The notes under the pieces: generated by a model
Databases searched by the model: none
What the model was told of the DNA's origin: nothing
What the model saw: the letters and a program-made list of their open reading frames with translations, nothing else
NCBI GenBank assembly: GCA_025774555.1
Contig: JALGVT010000032.1
Coordinates: forward strand, 1-56,009
Direction: 5' to 3'
Source of the DNA: a candidate division LCP-89 bacterium
Lineage (GTDB): Bacteria; Electryoneota; B3-LCP
Length of the DNA stretch: 56,009 nucleotides
Position numbers and translations under genes: made by a program
Shown here: positions 35,370 to 43,605 of the stretch, one piece after another
Layout: each line of letters begins with the position of its first letter
Position numbering within the stretch: position 1 is the stretch's first letter

Positions 35370-35440
35370 GTCATTCCTGCGAAGGCAGGAATCCAGTTAT
35401 GTAACTGATTATTATGGACTCCCGACTTCGCGGGAGTGAC
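35370..35440. repeat. Head-to-head REP-like hairpin pair
   Basis: gtcattcctgcgaaggcagg-aatccag (35370-35396) and, inverted, tggactcccgacttcgcggg-agtgac (35415-35440). Both units form their own hairpin and pair with each other. They share the GTCAYTCC...TCCA form with the units at 41816 and 42692. Confidence 0.75.
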
Positions 35441-35524
35441 AGTTGGATACTCATTATAATGATTTTCAACAATCTTAAAATAGTTAGCATAGAGACAAAA
35501 ACAGCATATAGATAAGGTTTAGAA

Positions 35525-35794
35525 ATGCCGGTTGCCAAAGAAAAAATTGTAGAACTGACTAAAGAATTCGGCAGCACCCCTGAAGATACAGGGCGTACTG
35601 AAGTTCAGATTGCCATCTTGACCACGCACATCAATGACCTGACAGAGCACCTTAAGATCCACAAGAAGGATCACCATTCACGTCGTGGTCTGTTGAAGAT
35701 GGTCGGTCGCCGCCGGCGGCTGCTGGACTATTTAACCAGAGAAGACATCGAACGCTACAGAGCAATCCTGAAGAAATTAAAGCTGCGTCGATAG
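35525..35794 (+). CDS. rpsO: Small ribosomal subunit protein uS15
   Basis: An 89-residue S15 of standard length. It has '[20 protein letters not shown]', '[20 protein letters not shown]', '[16 protein letters not shown]' and '[13 protein letters not shown]'. It binds 16S rRNA in the platform of the 30S subunit. It precedes pnp as in most bacteria and is separated from ribF by 182 bp containing a REP-like pair. Confidence 0.97.
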   Translation: MPVAKEKIVELTKEFGSTPEDTGRTEVQIAILTTHINDLTEHLKIHKKDHHSRRGLLKMVGRRRRLLDYLTREDIERYRAILKKLKLRR

Positions 35795-35825
35795 CTTTCT
35801 CGGTTCACTTGTATATTTACTAAGC

Positions 35826-35860
35826 AGCCCGATAAAGACCTGCAAAGACAGGCGCGGGCT
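35826..35860 (+). promoter_or_regulatory. pnp leader hairpin
   Basis: AGCCCG...CGGGCT with an inner CCTG/CAGG stem lies just upstream of the pnp ribosome site (GGAG ~35862). Enterobacterial pnp mRNA is autoregulated through a leader stem-loop cut by RNase III; this one is placed to play such a role, but that is inference. Confidence 0.5.
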
Positions 35861-35871
35861 ATGGAGACGTT

Positions 35872-38085
35872 ATGAGTTACAAAGAAGAAATTACTGTCGG
35901 CGGACGCACCCTGTCCATTGAAGTCGGCAAAGTTGCCAATCAGTCAAATGGATCCGCCTGGGTCCAGTATGGCGATACCATAGTATTAGCCGCTGCTAAT
36001 TCTAAAAAAGAGCCGATGGAATCGGATTTTATACCGCTGATGGTGGATTATAGAGAGAGGATGTACGCTTCGGGGAAGGTACCCGGCGGATTCTTCAAAC
36101 GAGAGGGCAGACCGGGTGATGCGGAGACGTTGATCGCACGTCTGATCGACCGTCCGATCAGACCACTCTTACCTAAGGATTACCGTTGTGACACACAGGT
36201 TTTATTAAATACCTATTCAGCGGATATGGACTGTCTTCCTGATATGGTCGCTGGTATTGCTGCTTCTGCGGCGGTAACCTTTTCAGATATACCGTTTGAC
36301 GGTCCGGTTGCTATGGTTCGTGTGGGTATGATCGACGGCGAATTTATCGTCAACCCCACCACCAGCCAGCTTGAGGAATCTCAGTTGGAACTGATAGTCG
36401 CAGGCACGATTGACGAGATCACCATGGTTGAAGGCGGCGCCAAAGAGATCAGCGAGGAGCAGATGCTGGCGGCAATCGAATTCGCACAGACACACATTCG
36501 CGAACTTGTGGAACTACAAAATCGGATTCATGCAGAGGTCGGCAAAGAAAAGCGAGAGCATATTTCTATCGAACTTCCTGAAGGTTTGGAAGAGGCTGTC
36601 AGGGAGATCGTTGAACCTGAGATCCCCTCTATATGTCATGTGACCGATAAAGCCGAAAGAAAAGCGGCTAAGAAAGAGCTGGAAGCAAAACTCTTCGAGG
36701 CATTGGAAGAGAAATTCCCCGAAAACGAAATGTTTATCGAGGAAGTGTTCGACGGCATTTATAAAGCTGCCGTGCGAAAGATGATGCTGGAAGATAAAGT
36801 CCGGCTGGACGGCAGAGGCTACGATGACATCCGCCAGATCACATGTGAACTGGGCGTTCTGCCCCGCGCACATGCTTCGGCTCTCTTCACCAGAGGACAG
36901 ACGCAGTCTATGGGCGTCCTGACATTAGGGACGAAAGAAGACGAACAGCGCGTCGATGGTCTGGGAGAAAACTTTTTCCGCCGTTTCATGTTTCACTACA
37001 ACTTCCCCCCATTCTGCACCGGCGAAGTAAAGAGGATGATGGGAGCTGGCAGACGTGAAATCGGACATGGCAATCTGGCGCACCGGGCGCTGCAGTTCAT
37101 CGTTCCTGAGTGGGAATCATTCCCCTATACGGTTCGCTTAGTGTCCGAAATCCTGGAATCTAACGGTTCATCTTCAATGGCTTCGGTCTGTTCAGGCTCA
37201 CTCGCTATGATGGCGGGTGGCGTGCCAGTAAAACAGCACGTCGCTGGAATAGCTATGGGTTTGATCGCAGAAGGCGATCAGATGGCTATAATAACGGACA
37301 TCCTCGGCGATGAAGATCATTTAGGCGACATGGACTTTAAAGTTGCAGGTACAAAAGGGGGCATCACCGCCATCCAGATGGATATCAAGGTCAAAGGACT
37401 GCCTACCGAGATCATGCGTGAAGCCATGGGCAAAGCGCGGAACGCCCGCTTGCGTATTCTGGACATAATGAATGAAGCCATCTCTGAACCAGCGAGTGAA
37501 TTATCGTCTTATGCGCCTCGAATTATCAGCATCAAAGTTCCGGTCGATGATATCGGCACTGTGATCGGTCCCGGCGGCAAGATGATTCGCGAAATCGTTG
37601 AAAAGAGCGGCGCGAAAGTTGATATCATGGATGACGGTCAGGTCAATATCGCCTCGGTGGATGGTGAATCGGCTGACATCGCCAAGAAGATGATAGAACG
37701 CATCATCGAGATTCCCGAACCGGGGAAAAACTACAAAGGTGAAGTTAAAAAGGTGACCGACTTCGGCGCATTCGTTGAAATCCTGCCCGGTAAGGACGGT
37801 CTGTTGCACATCAGTGAAATCGAGCGCGGCAGGATCAATAAAGTCACCGATCACATTGACGTGGGCGATGTGATCGAAGTTAAATTGCTCGCCTTAGAGC
37901 CGAACGGCAAGATGGATCTCTCCAGAAGAGCTGTGCTCCTGGAACAGGACGGTCTGGCAAGCGGTGAAGAGGTAAAACCTTACACCAGAAATCGACCGCC
38001 CAGAACGGGTGGACGCAATGATCGCGGCGGAAGAGACCGCAGAGACAACCGCAGCCCTCGCGGTGGAGGCGGCAGGCGTGACTGA
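35872..38085 (+). CDS. pnp: Polyribonucleotide nucleotidyltransferase
   Basis: A 737-residue PNPase, the phosphorolytic 3'-5' exoribonuclease of RNA decay. The two RNase PH domains are seen as 'VQYGDTIVLAAANSKKEP', 'GFFKREGRPGDAETLIARLI' and 'RGYDDIRQITCELGVLPRAH', 'FTRGQTQSMGVLTLG', 'GDMDFKVAGTKGGITAIQMD'. They are followed by a KH domain ('VIGPGGKMIREIVEKSGAKV'), an S1 domain ('VTDFGAFVEILPGKDGLLHI') and an Arg/Gly-rich tail ('RTGGRNDRGGRDRRDNR'). The last 8 bp overlap the M16 peptidase start. Confidence 0.97.
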   Translation: MSYKEEITVGGRTLSIEVGKVANQSNGSAWVQYGDTIVLAAANSKKEPMESDFIPLMVDYRERMYASGKVPGGFFKREGRPGDAETLIARLIDRPIRPLLPKDYRCDTQVLLNTYSADMDCLPDMVAGIAASAAVTFSDIPFDGPVAMVRVGMIDGEFIVNPTTSQLEESQLELIVAGTIDEITMVEGGAKEISEEQMLAAIEFAQTHIRELVELQNRIHAEVGKEKREHISIELPEGLEEAVREIVEPEIPSICHVTDKAERKAAKKELEAKLFEALEEKFPENEMFIEEVFDGIYKAAVRKMMLEDKVRLDGRGYDDIRQITCELGVLPRAHASALFTRGQTQSMGVLTLGTKEDEQRVDGLGENFFRRFMFHYNFPPFCTGEVKRMMGAGRREIGHGNLAHRALQFIVPEWESFPYTVRLVSEILESNGSSSMASVCSGSLAMMAGGVPVKQHVAGIAMGLIAEGDQMAIITDILGDEDHLGDMDFKVAGTKGGITAIQMDIKVKGLPTEIMREAMGKARNARLRILDIMNEAISEPASELSSYAPRIISIKVPVDDIGTVIGPGGKMIREIVEKSGAKVDIMDDGQVNIASVDGESADIAKKMIERIIEIPEPGKNYKGEVKKVTDFGAFVEILPGKDGLLHISEIERGRINKVTDHIDVGDVIEVKLLALEPNGKMDLSRRAVLLEQDGLASGEEVKPYTRNRPPRTGGRNDRGGRDRRDNRSPRGGGGRRD

Positions 38086-39316
38086 GCCGTTATACAGAAA
38101 GACTGAATCAGACCACGGGCTGAGGATCGTTTCCGAACAGATGCCCTGGGTTCGTTCAGTGTGTGTTGGGCTCTGGATCACGACGGGATCGTTATTTGAA
38201 AAGGAGCAGCAAGCGGGAATATCCCACATGCTGGAACATATCGTCTTCAAGGGCACTGCCAATCGGAGCGGTTTGGATATCGTACAGGCAATCGAAGGCG
38301 TCGGCGGGCATATCAATGCTTTCACATCTAAGGAACTGACCTGTTTCTATGCTCATATTCTGGACGATCACATTGAACTCGCTCTGGACGTGCTATGCGA
38401 TCTATTGATGGCGCCCAGCATATTGCCCGACGACGTAGAACGCGAAAAGTTGGTCATCACTGAAGAGATTCGCCATTATGAAGATACGCCACATGAGCTC
38501 ATCTTCGATTTTTTCGCCGAGACACTGCATGGCAATCATCCCTTATCACGCCCGATTATGGGATCGGTAGAAACGGTTAATTCTATCTCTGACAGCCAGC
38601 TTCGCAAATACCTGAATGATAACTATTCACGCAACCGGATGGTTGTTACCGCCACAGGCAACTTGGATCACGATTATCTAGTGCGCGAAATTGAAAAACG
38701 GTTATCCCGTGGCGCAACCTCAGAACCAGACGGTGTGCCTCCTGTAGAATATCCTGCGCCGCGCAGAGAAGTATATCCTCGACCAGTGCAGGGAGTTCAT
38801 CTATGCCGCGGCGTACCAGGTGTCAGTTTCAGCGATGAACGAAAGATAACTGCCTTACTGTTATCAAGCATGATGGGCGGCGGTATGAGTTCGAGACTCT
38901 TCCAGCGTGTCCGCGAGAAAGAAGCGCTCGCTTATAACGTCTTCAGCTTTCTCGATACGATGAAAGACACAGGTGTGTTTGGAACCTATATAGGAACCGA
39001 TCCTAACCGTCTGGAACAAGTTACACAGGTGCTCGATGAGGAGTACGCGCGTTTTGTCGATGAGGGTCTTCCGACTGAAGAACTGAACAGGTTCAAGGAA
39101 CAGTTAAAAGGCAACCTGATGCTCGGGTTGGAAGGTACGTCGGGGCGTATGTTTCGGCTGGCAAAGCTGGAAATATATCTGAATCGATTCCTCACCCTGG
39201 ATGAGACGATATCACTTATAGATAAGGTCTCAGAAGAAGACGTAATGAATCTCGCTCAGGATTTCTTAAATTTGAACCAACAATACACAACAATTATCCT
39301 GCCCAAGGAGGAATAA
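38078..39316 (+). CDS. M16 family zinc peptidase
   Basis: About 412 residues from the GTG at 38078, which overlaps the pnp stop; longer starts at 38009 or 38018 would run in the pnp tail and are rejected. The inverted zinc motif HxxEH is 'HMLEHIVFKG' (His50, Glu53, His54), with the distal Glu in 'EEIRHYEDTP'. The C-terminal half has 'GVPGVSFSDERKITALLLSS', 'MSSRLFQRVREKEALAYNVF' and 'EQLKGNLMLGLEGTSGRMFR'. It matches the bacterial processing-peptidase-like protein (YmxG/MlpA) that follows pnp in Firmicutes; the pnp-M16-dut order is shared. The substrate is unknown. Confidence 0.92.
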   Translation: MTEPLYRKTESDHGLRIVSEQMPWVRSVCVGLWITTGSLFEKEQQAGISHMLEHIVFKGTANRSGLDIVQAIEGVGGHINAFTSKELTCFYAHILDDHIELALDVLCDLLMAPSILPDDVEREKLVITEEIRHYEDTPHELIFDFFAETLHGNHPLSRPIMGSVETVNSISDSQLRKYLNDNYSRNRMVVTATGNLDHDYLVREIEKRLSRGATSEPDGVPPVEYPAPRREVYPRPVQGVHLCRGVPGVSFSDERKITALLLSSMMGGGMSSRLFQRVREKEALAYNVFSFLDTMKDTGVFGTYIGTDPNRLEQVTQVLDEEYARFVDEGLPTEELNRFKEQLKGNLMLGLEGTSGRMFRLAKLEIYLNRFLTLDETISLIDKVSEEDVMNLAQDFLNLNQQYTTIILPKEE

Positions 39317-39320
39317 GAAT

Positions 39321-40436
39321 ATGATAGTCGGAGTCCCAAAAGAAATCAAAGCAAACGAGAACCGGATCGCATTGCAGCCAGTCGGCGCGGAGATGCTGGT
39401 TAAGCGCGGTCATCAAGTACTGGTTTTAGAGGGCGCTGGTATCGGAAGCGGCTTTTCGGACGGTGAATATCGCAGCGCCGGCGCGGAAGTATGCAAAACT
39501 GCCAAGGAAGTATTCGACCGCGCTGACATGATCATTAAAGTCAAGGAACCACTGGAACCGGAATATAAGCTGATCAGAAAAAACCAAATTCTATTCACTT
39601 ACTTTCACTTCGCAGCGGCAGAGATACTGACCAAAGCGATGATAGATTCAGGCGCTGTCAGCATTGCGTATGAAACCATGGAAGCTCCCGACGGATCTCT
39701 GCCGTTGTTAGTCCCTATGAGTGAAGTAGCCGGTAGAATGGCAACTCAGGAAGGCGCCAAGTACTTAGAAGAAGCTCAGGGAGGCCGCGGTGTGCTATTA
39801 GGTGGCGTACCCGGCGTTGCGCCCGGTGAAGTCGTGGTATTGGGCGGCGGTGTCGTGGGCACAAATGCCGCTAAGATGGCTGCCGGTCTGGGCGCGCATG
39901 TAACCATTCTGGATATCAACTTGGACAGGCTGCGCTACTTAGATGACGTTATGCCCGCCAATATCGATACGCTGGCATCCAACCCTGCGAATATCCGCAC
40001 TTGCATCGCCAAAGCTGACCTGCTTATCGGCGCTGTGCTGATCCCCGGAGCCAAGGCTCCGCATCTGGTTACCCGCGATATGCTTAAGTTGATGAAGAAG
40101 AGATCTGTCATCGTTGACGTGGCAGTCGATCAAGGCGGCTGTATTGAAACCTGCAAGCCGACCACACACGCCGACCCGACCTTTGTCATCGAAGATGTGC
40201 TGCATTACTGCGTCGCCAATATGCCGGGCGCGGTTCCCAATACCTCCACCTTAGCGTTGACCAATGCGACACTGCCGTTCGCAGTTCAGATCGCGGATAA
40301 AGGCTACGTCAAAGCGGCCCAGGACAGCCGTGAAATCCTGACCGGCATCAACGTCATCGACGGCAAGGTAACCTATAAAGGCGTTGCAGACGCATTCAAT
40401 CTGCCCTATACTCCGATTGAAGACGTCTTAGGTTAA
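39321..40436 (+). CDS. ald: Alanine dehydrogenase
   Basis: A 371-residue NAD-dependent alanine dehydrogenase that interconverts L-alanine with pyruvate and ammonia. Seen are the start '[20 protein letters not shown]', '[10 protein letters not shown]', '[12 protein letters not shown]', 'LFTYFHFAA', Rossmann '[20 protein letters not shown]', and '[20 protein letters not shown]' with '[13 protein letters not shown]'. It starts 4 bp after the M16 gene with GGAGGAA as ribosome site. It lies between M16 and dut, an insertion relative to the usual M16-dut order. Confidence 0.96.
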   Translation: MIVGVPKEIKANENRIALQPVGAEMLVKRGHQVLVLEGAGIGSGFSDGEYRSAGAEVCKTAKEVFDRADMIIKVKEPLEPEYKLIRKNQILFTYFHFAAAEILTKAMIDSGAVSIAYETMEAPDGSLPLLVPMSEVAGRMATQEGAKYLEEAQGGRGVLLGGVPGVAPGEVVVLGGGVVGTNAAKMAAGLGAHVTILDINLDRLRYLDDVMPANIDTLASNPANIRTCIAKADLLIGAVLIPGAKAPHLVTRDMLKLMKKRSVIVDVAVDQGGCIETCKPTTHADPTFVIEDVLHYCVANMPGAVPNTSTLALTNATLPFAVQIADKGYVKAAQDSREILTGINVIDGKVTYKGVADAFNLPYTPIEDVLG

Positions 40437-40438
40437 GT

Positions 40439-40885
40439 ATGGAAGAAATTCCAGTTCGTGTTAAACGGCTTCACGGCGGGCGTTGGTCATTACCTGCGCC
40501 TGCCACTGAATTATCAGCGGGAGTCGATCTAATAGCTGATGTGGATGAGCCGGTAACTTTGCAGCCCGGAGAAACGTTTCCCGTTCCAACCGGCATCGCG
40601 ATCGCTTTGGAAGACGGCTGGGAAGCACAGGTTAGACCGAGAAGCGGATTAGCGTTGAAACACAGCTTGGGTATGCTTAATTCGCCGGGCACTATAGATG
40701 CGGACTACCGTGGAGAAATTAAGATTCTGCTGACGAATTTCGGCAAGCAGGCGTTTATGCTTAATCCCGGTGAGAGAATCGCTCAGTTAGTGCTGGCTAA
40801 AGCCTACCATCCCAGGTGGATCGAAGTTGATGAACTGCCAGACAGTGACCGCGGCGACGGCGGATTCGGCAGTTCGGGAAAATGA
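40439..40885 (+). CDS. dut: dUTP diphosphatase
   Basis: A 148-residue trimeric dUTPase that keeps uracil out of DNA and supplies dUMP. All five family motifs are present: 'AGVDLIAD', 'PRSGLA', 'GTIDADYRGEI', 'GERIAQLVL' and the C-terminal Phe-containing 'RGDGGFGSSGK'. It starts 2 bp after the ald stop, so the two are coupled. Confidence 0.96.
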   Translation: MEEIPVRVKRLHGGRWSLPAPATELSAGVDLIADVDEPVTLQPGETFPVPTGIAIALEDGWEAQVRPRSGLALKHSLGMLNSPGTIDADYRGEIKILLTNFGKQAFMLNPGERIAQLVLAKAYHPRWIEVDELPDSDRGDGGFGSSGK

Positions 40886-40985
40886 TTTATTGTAAAATGC
40901 AAAGTGTAAATTGCAAACTTCAAATTAAATAGGTGGACTGAACAGGCTTTAGTTCACCTGTTTTAATTTTAGCGAAGGTGTCGAT

Positions 40986-41759
40986 CTGAAAACTCCCACC
41001 AGATACGTCCCCGGGGATGCGATATATCCCCGCATTCTAACCTACCACGAAGTCAGTCGAAGATTTCAATTCGGCGTGACCAACGTCTCCCCCCGCGCGC
41101 TTCATTCACATCTCGAATTCATCGTAAGTGCCGGTTTTTCACTAATTCCACTTAGAGGACTCGCAGACGGCAATCCCGAGAATTCGGTCTGTCTGACGTT
41201 CGATGACGGATATGCATCCTTTTACGACGAGGTCCTCCCCACCCTGCAGGAGTTCAACACTCCAGCCACGCTTTTCATCATCAACAACTTTGTGGGCAGA
41301 TATAATGACTGGGACGTTACCTTCGGCTTGAACCGGCGCAGACATCTCGACTGGAAACAGATCGAAGATATTGCCAACGCAGGAATCGAGATCGGATCAC
41401 ACGGGTGCAGTCACCATGACCTGACGAGGCTTTCAAAAAAAGATCTGCGCGAAGAATTGCAACGCTCCAAAAGTGAGATTGAGGATCATATCGGAAAGGA
41501 AGTAACTTCGCTGGCGCTGCCGTTCGGGCAGGCATCGGCTGAGGTGTTCAGCGCTGCCCGGGAACTGGGCTACATGGAAATATGCGGCAAGATTCCGGGG
41601 TGGTTCGGACCGTTTCCGGGGGTGCTGCCCCGTGTACCGGTGTACCGCGGGGATGGAGTAAATGCTATCCGCCGCAAGCTGGATATGAACTTTTTTGAAA
41701 TGCTGCGTTTGAAAACATTGCAGGGTTGTTCACGAGGCACCAGGTTGGTGAAAAAATAG
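40986..41759 (+). CDS. Polysaccharide deacetylase (NodB) family protein
   Basis: The reading frame extends upstream of the GTG at 41076 and includes the family's N-terminal 'YPRILTYHEVS'. The only plausible start with a ribosome site is CTG at 40986 (GAAGGT at 40974-40979, spacing 6), giving 257 residues. Motif 1 is 'TFDDGY' (catalytic and metal Asp), motif 2 'SHGCSHHDL' (metal His pair), motif 3 'LALPFGQ'. It removes N- or O-acetyl groups from a cell-wall or exopolysaccharide sugar. No signal peptide is seen. It lies 100 bp after dut and is followed by a hairpin terminator at 41784-41808. Confidence 0.85.
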   Translation: MKTPTRYVPGDAIYPRILTYHEVSRRFQFGVTNVSPRALHSHLEFIVSAGFSLIPLRGLADGNPENSVCLTFDDGYASFYDEVLPTLQEFNTPATLFIINNFVGRYNDWDVTFGLNRRRHLDWKQIEDIANAGIEIGSHGCSHHDLTRLSKKDLREELQRSKSEIEDHIGKEVTSLALPFGQASAEVFSAARELGYMEICGKIPGWFGPFPGVLPRVPVYRGDGVNAIRRKLDMNFFEMLRLKTLQGCSRGTRLVKK

Positions 41760-41783
41760 GGACTAGGGGTTAGGGGTTAGTTG

Positions 41784-41808
41784 GCGACCTGAAGGTCGCT
41801 TTTTTTTG
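41784..41808 (+). terminator. Terminator after the deacetylase gene
   Basis: GCGACC, loop TGAA, GGTCGC, then nine T. It closes the long plus-strand housekeeping cluster. Confidence 0.85.
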
Positions 41809-41810
41809 TT

Positions 41811-42390
41811 ACTGTGTCATCCCGGACTTGATCCGGGATCCAGTCTTTTTGGGCGATGCGCGCATCGCCTTCTGAATCCGGCGCAACAAGATGTTCGGAA
41901 AATGGAGAGGTTGTTGCCTCATTCGGCTTCACTGGACTCCTGCGTCCGCAGGAATGACATAACACAAAGGGCACACATGCGGATGCGCCCTTTTTTTGTT
42001 GCGTCAAGGTCCTTAGCGCAGCGATGACCTGACGCATGTTTTCGCTGTCAGGTCACACTCCTTCGGAACATGACCTTGCAGTGTAATAAATTGGATTGTT
42101 ACTGTGTCATCCCGGACTTGATCCGGGATCCAGTCTTTTTGGGCGATGCGCGCATCGCCTTCTGAATCCGGCGCAACAAGTTGTTCTGAAAATGGAGAGG
42201 TTGTTGCCTTATTCGGCTTCACTGGACTCCTGCGTCCGCAGGAATGACATAACACAAAGGGCACACATGCGGATGCGCCCTTTTTTTGTTGCTTCAAGGT
42301 CCTTAGCGCAGCGATGACCTGACGCCTGTTTTCGCTGTCAGGTCACACTCCTTCGGAACAGGACCTTGCAGTGTATTAAATTGGATTGTT
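41811..42390. repeat. Two complete copies of a 290-bp tandem repeat
   Basis: Copies start at 41811 and 42101 with a period of exactly 290 bp and differ at only a few bases. Each begins with a REP-like hairpin (gtcatcccggacttgatccggg...), contains GGGCGATGCGCGCATCGCC (a second hairpin), an inverted REP-like unit (ctggactcctgcgtccgcag...), a terminator-like GGGCACACATGCGGATGCGCCC-T7, and a stretch with inverted 'CTGACAGCGAAAACATGCGT'-like segments. ORFs of about 73 residues recur on both strands but show no coding character. Confidence 0.9.
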
Positions 42391-42576
42391 ACTGTGTCAT
42401 CCTGGACTTGATCCGGGATCCAGTCTTTTTGGGCGATGCGCGCATCGCCTTCTGAATCCGGCGCAACAAGATGATCGGAAAATGGAGAGGTTGTTGCCTT
42501 ATTCGGCTTCACTGGACTCCTGCGTCCGCAGGAATGACATAACACAAAGGGCACACATGCGGATGCGCCCTTTTTT
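42391..42576. repeat. Third copy of the 290-bp repeat, 5' part
   Basis: The third copy follows the same sequence to the T-run of its terminator-like hairpin, then breaks off. Its continuation (TTGCGTCAAGGTCC...) appears at 42895-42927, after about 318 bp of foreign sequence. Confidence 0.85.
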
Positions 42577-42691
42577 GCCCCCCTTTCTTTTTCAAGGGGG
42601 GAGTAAGGGGGGATTTGTTTTAAGGAATCTGGTGGATTGCTCAATAGGAGTCCTTCGGACCTACGAGACATGGATTTCACGGATTATTGTG

Positions 42692-42720
42692 GTGTCACTC
42701 CTGCGCAGGCAGGAGTCCAG
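42692..42720. repeat. Single REP-like hairpin
   Basis: gtcactcctgcgcaggcagg-agtccag, the same form as the units at 35370 and 41816. Confidence 0.7.
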
Positions 42721-42723
42721 ACC

Positions 42724-42833
42724 AGGGGCTGTCCTAAAAGAAGAAAATAACGTCATTGCGAGGAACGAAGTGACGTGGCAATCTCCTATATTACAAGCAC
42801 TAAGAGATTACCACACTTCGTTCGTAATGACAG
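42724..42833. repeat. Foldback (MITE-like) element inside the broken third repeat
   Basis: GGGGCTGTCCTAAAAG marks the left edge. The arms gtcattgcgaggaacgaagt... (42752-42785) and ...acttcgttcgtaatgac (42804-42831) are inverted copies with a short centre. There is no gene inside. A related foldback element with the same outer sequence lies at 50634-50768. Confidence 0.7.
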
Positions 42834-42894
42834 TTTAAATCGGGATCGCCATAGATTCCAATGAGGCAAGGGGTAACTACCCCTTGTTACCGGT

Positions 42895-42927
42895 TTTTGT
42901 TGCGTCAAGGTCCTCAGCGTAGCGTCA
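42895..42927. repeat. Remnant of the third 290-bp repeat
   Basis: TTTTGTTGCGTCAAGGTCCT and the following AGCGTAGCG match the interior of copies 1 and 2 from about 41995. Confidence 0.65.
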
Positions 42928-43058
42928 GTTATCCTACCCTCAAATATAACCCTATCCCAATCCGTGATCAAGTCTATTTTGAGCGTTTACCGAAGACCGG
43001 GAACCGGCGGGGGGTAATCCGTGAAATCCGTGGAATCCGTGGTTCAGACAAAAAAGAG

Positions 43059-43076
43059 GCGGGGGCAAGCCCCCGC
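43059..43076 (-). terminator. GC-rich terminator-like hairpin
   Basis: GCGGGGGC, AA, GCCCCCGC. On the minus strand it is followed by CTCTTTTTTG. No gene on that strand can be supported, so it may be a repeat remnant. The surrounding 42930-43380 holds repeated 'atccgtg' words, a CCCGGGAATTGATTCCCGGG palindrome near 43230, and no gene. Confidence 0.4.
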
Positions 43077-43381
43077 TCTGTTTATTCAATTCCGTAGGAT
43101 CAGAAGTTACCTCCTGACCCTCATACAAACCTGCTTGAAAAGCCAGCAGGAAGAAACTCCTGAAGGCACAAGAAACCGTCGAGTATGTTTTTAAGAGCAT
43201 CCTACTTCAGTGGGACAGCACTAAATTAGCCCGGGAATTGATTCCCGGGGAAAGAAACTACCACCACACCACCACCGTATATCAAATATCCAACATATCC
43301 CTTGATTACTGATTGTCATTGTTGTATATTATATATATAAACTTTCTTTTATGGTGCCAGACGCCCTCTTTTGATGCATTC

Positions 43382-43416
43382 CCAGCTACCAGCTACCAGC
43401 TACCAGCTACCAGCTA
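43382..43416. repeat. Intergenic heptamer repeat CCAGCTA x5
   Basis: Five identical 7-base units in a non-coding stretch 190 bp before the third C25 gene. They have the same period, copy number and CAGCT core as the repeats within sorting-domain genes. Confidence 0.9.
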
Positions 43417-43521
43417 CTAAAAAAGAGCGACACGATCTGATGTCGCCCATTTTTATCCTCCATTTTTGTCGCTCCCTCGTCTTTATCACGAGTAAAAAGG
43501 TCATTGAAAACAAAATAATGC

Positions 43522-43550
43522 TTGATTCGGGGGAAAAAATATGTTATATT
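43522..43550 (+). promoter_or_regulatory. Promoter of the third C25 gene
   Basis: TTGATT (43522-43527), 17 bases, TATATT (43545-43550), 55 bp before the ATG. Confidence 0.65.
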
Positions 43551-43605
43551 TAGTGATATCTGAAAATAACAACCTATCCCTGAACTGACTTACCGAGAAA
43601 TCAAA

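Noticed and set aside
41806..42838. Several 73-150 residue ORFs on both strands with near-identical sequences
   Set aside because: They arise from the 290-bp tandem repeat, occur on both strands at once, run through REP-like hairpins, and have no ribosome sites or family motifs.
42952..43200. An 82-residue minus-strand ORF
   Set aside because: Composed of repeat words (atccgtg series) and a GC hairpin, with no ribosome site or recognisable motif.
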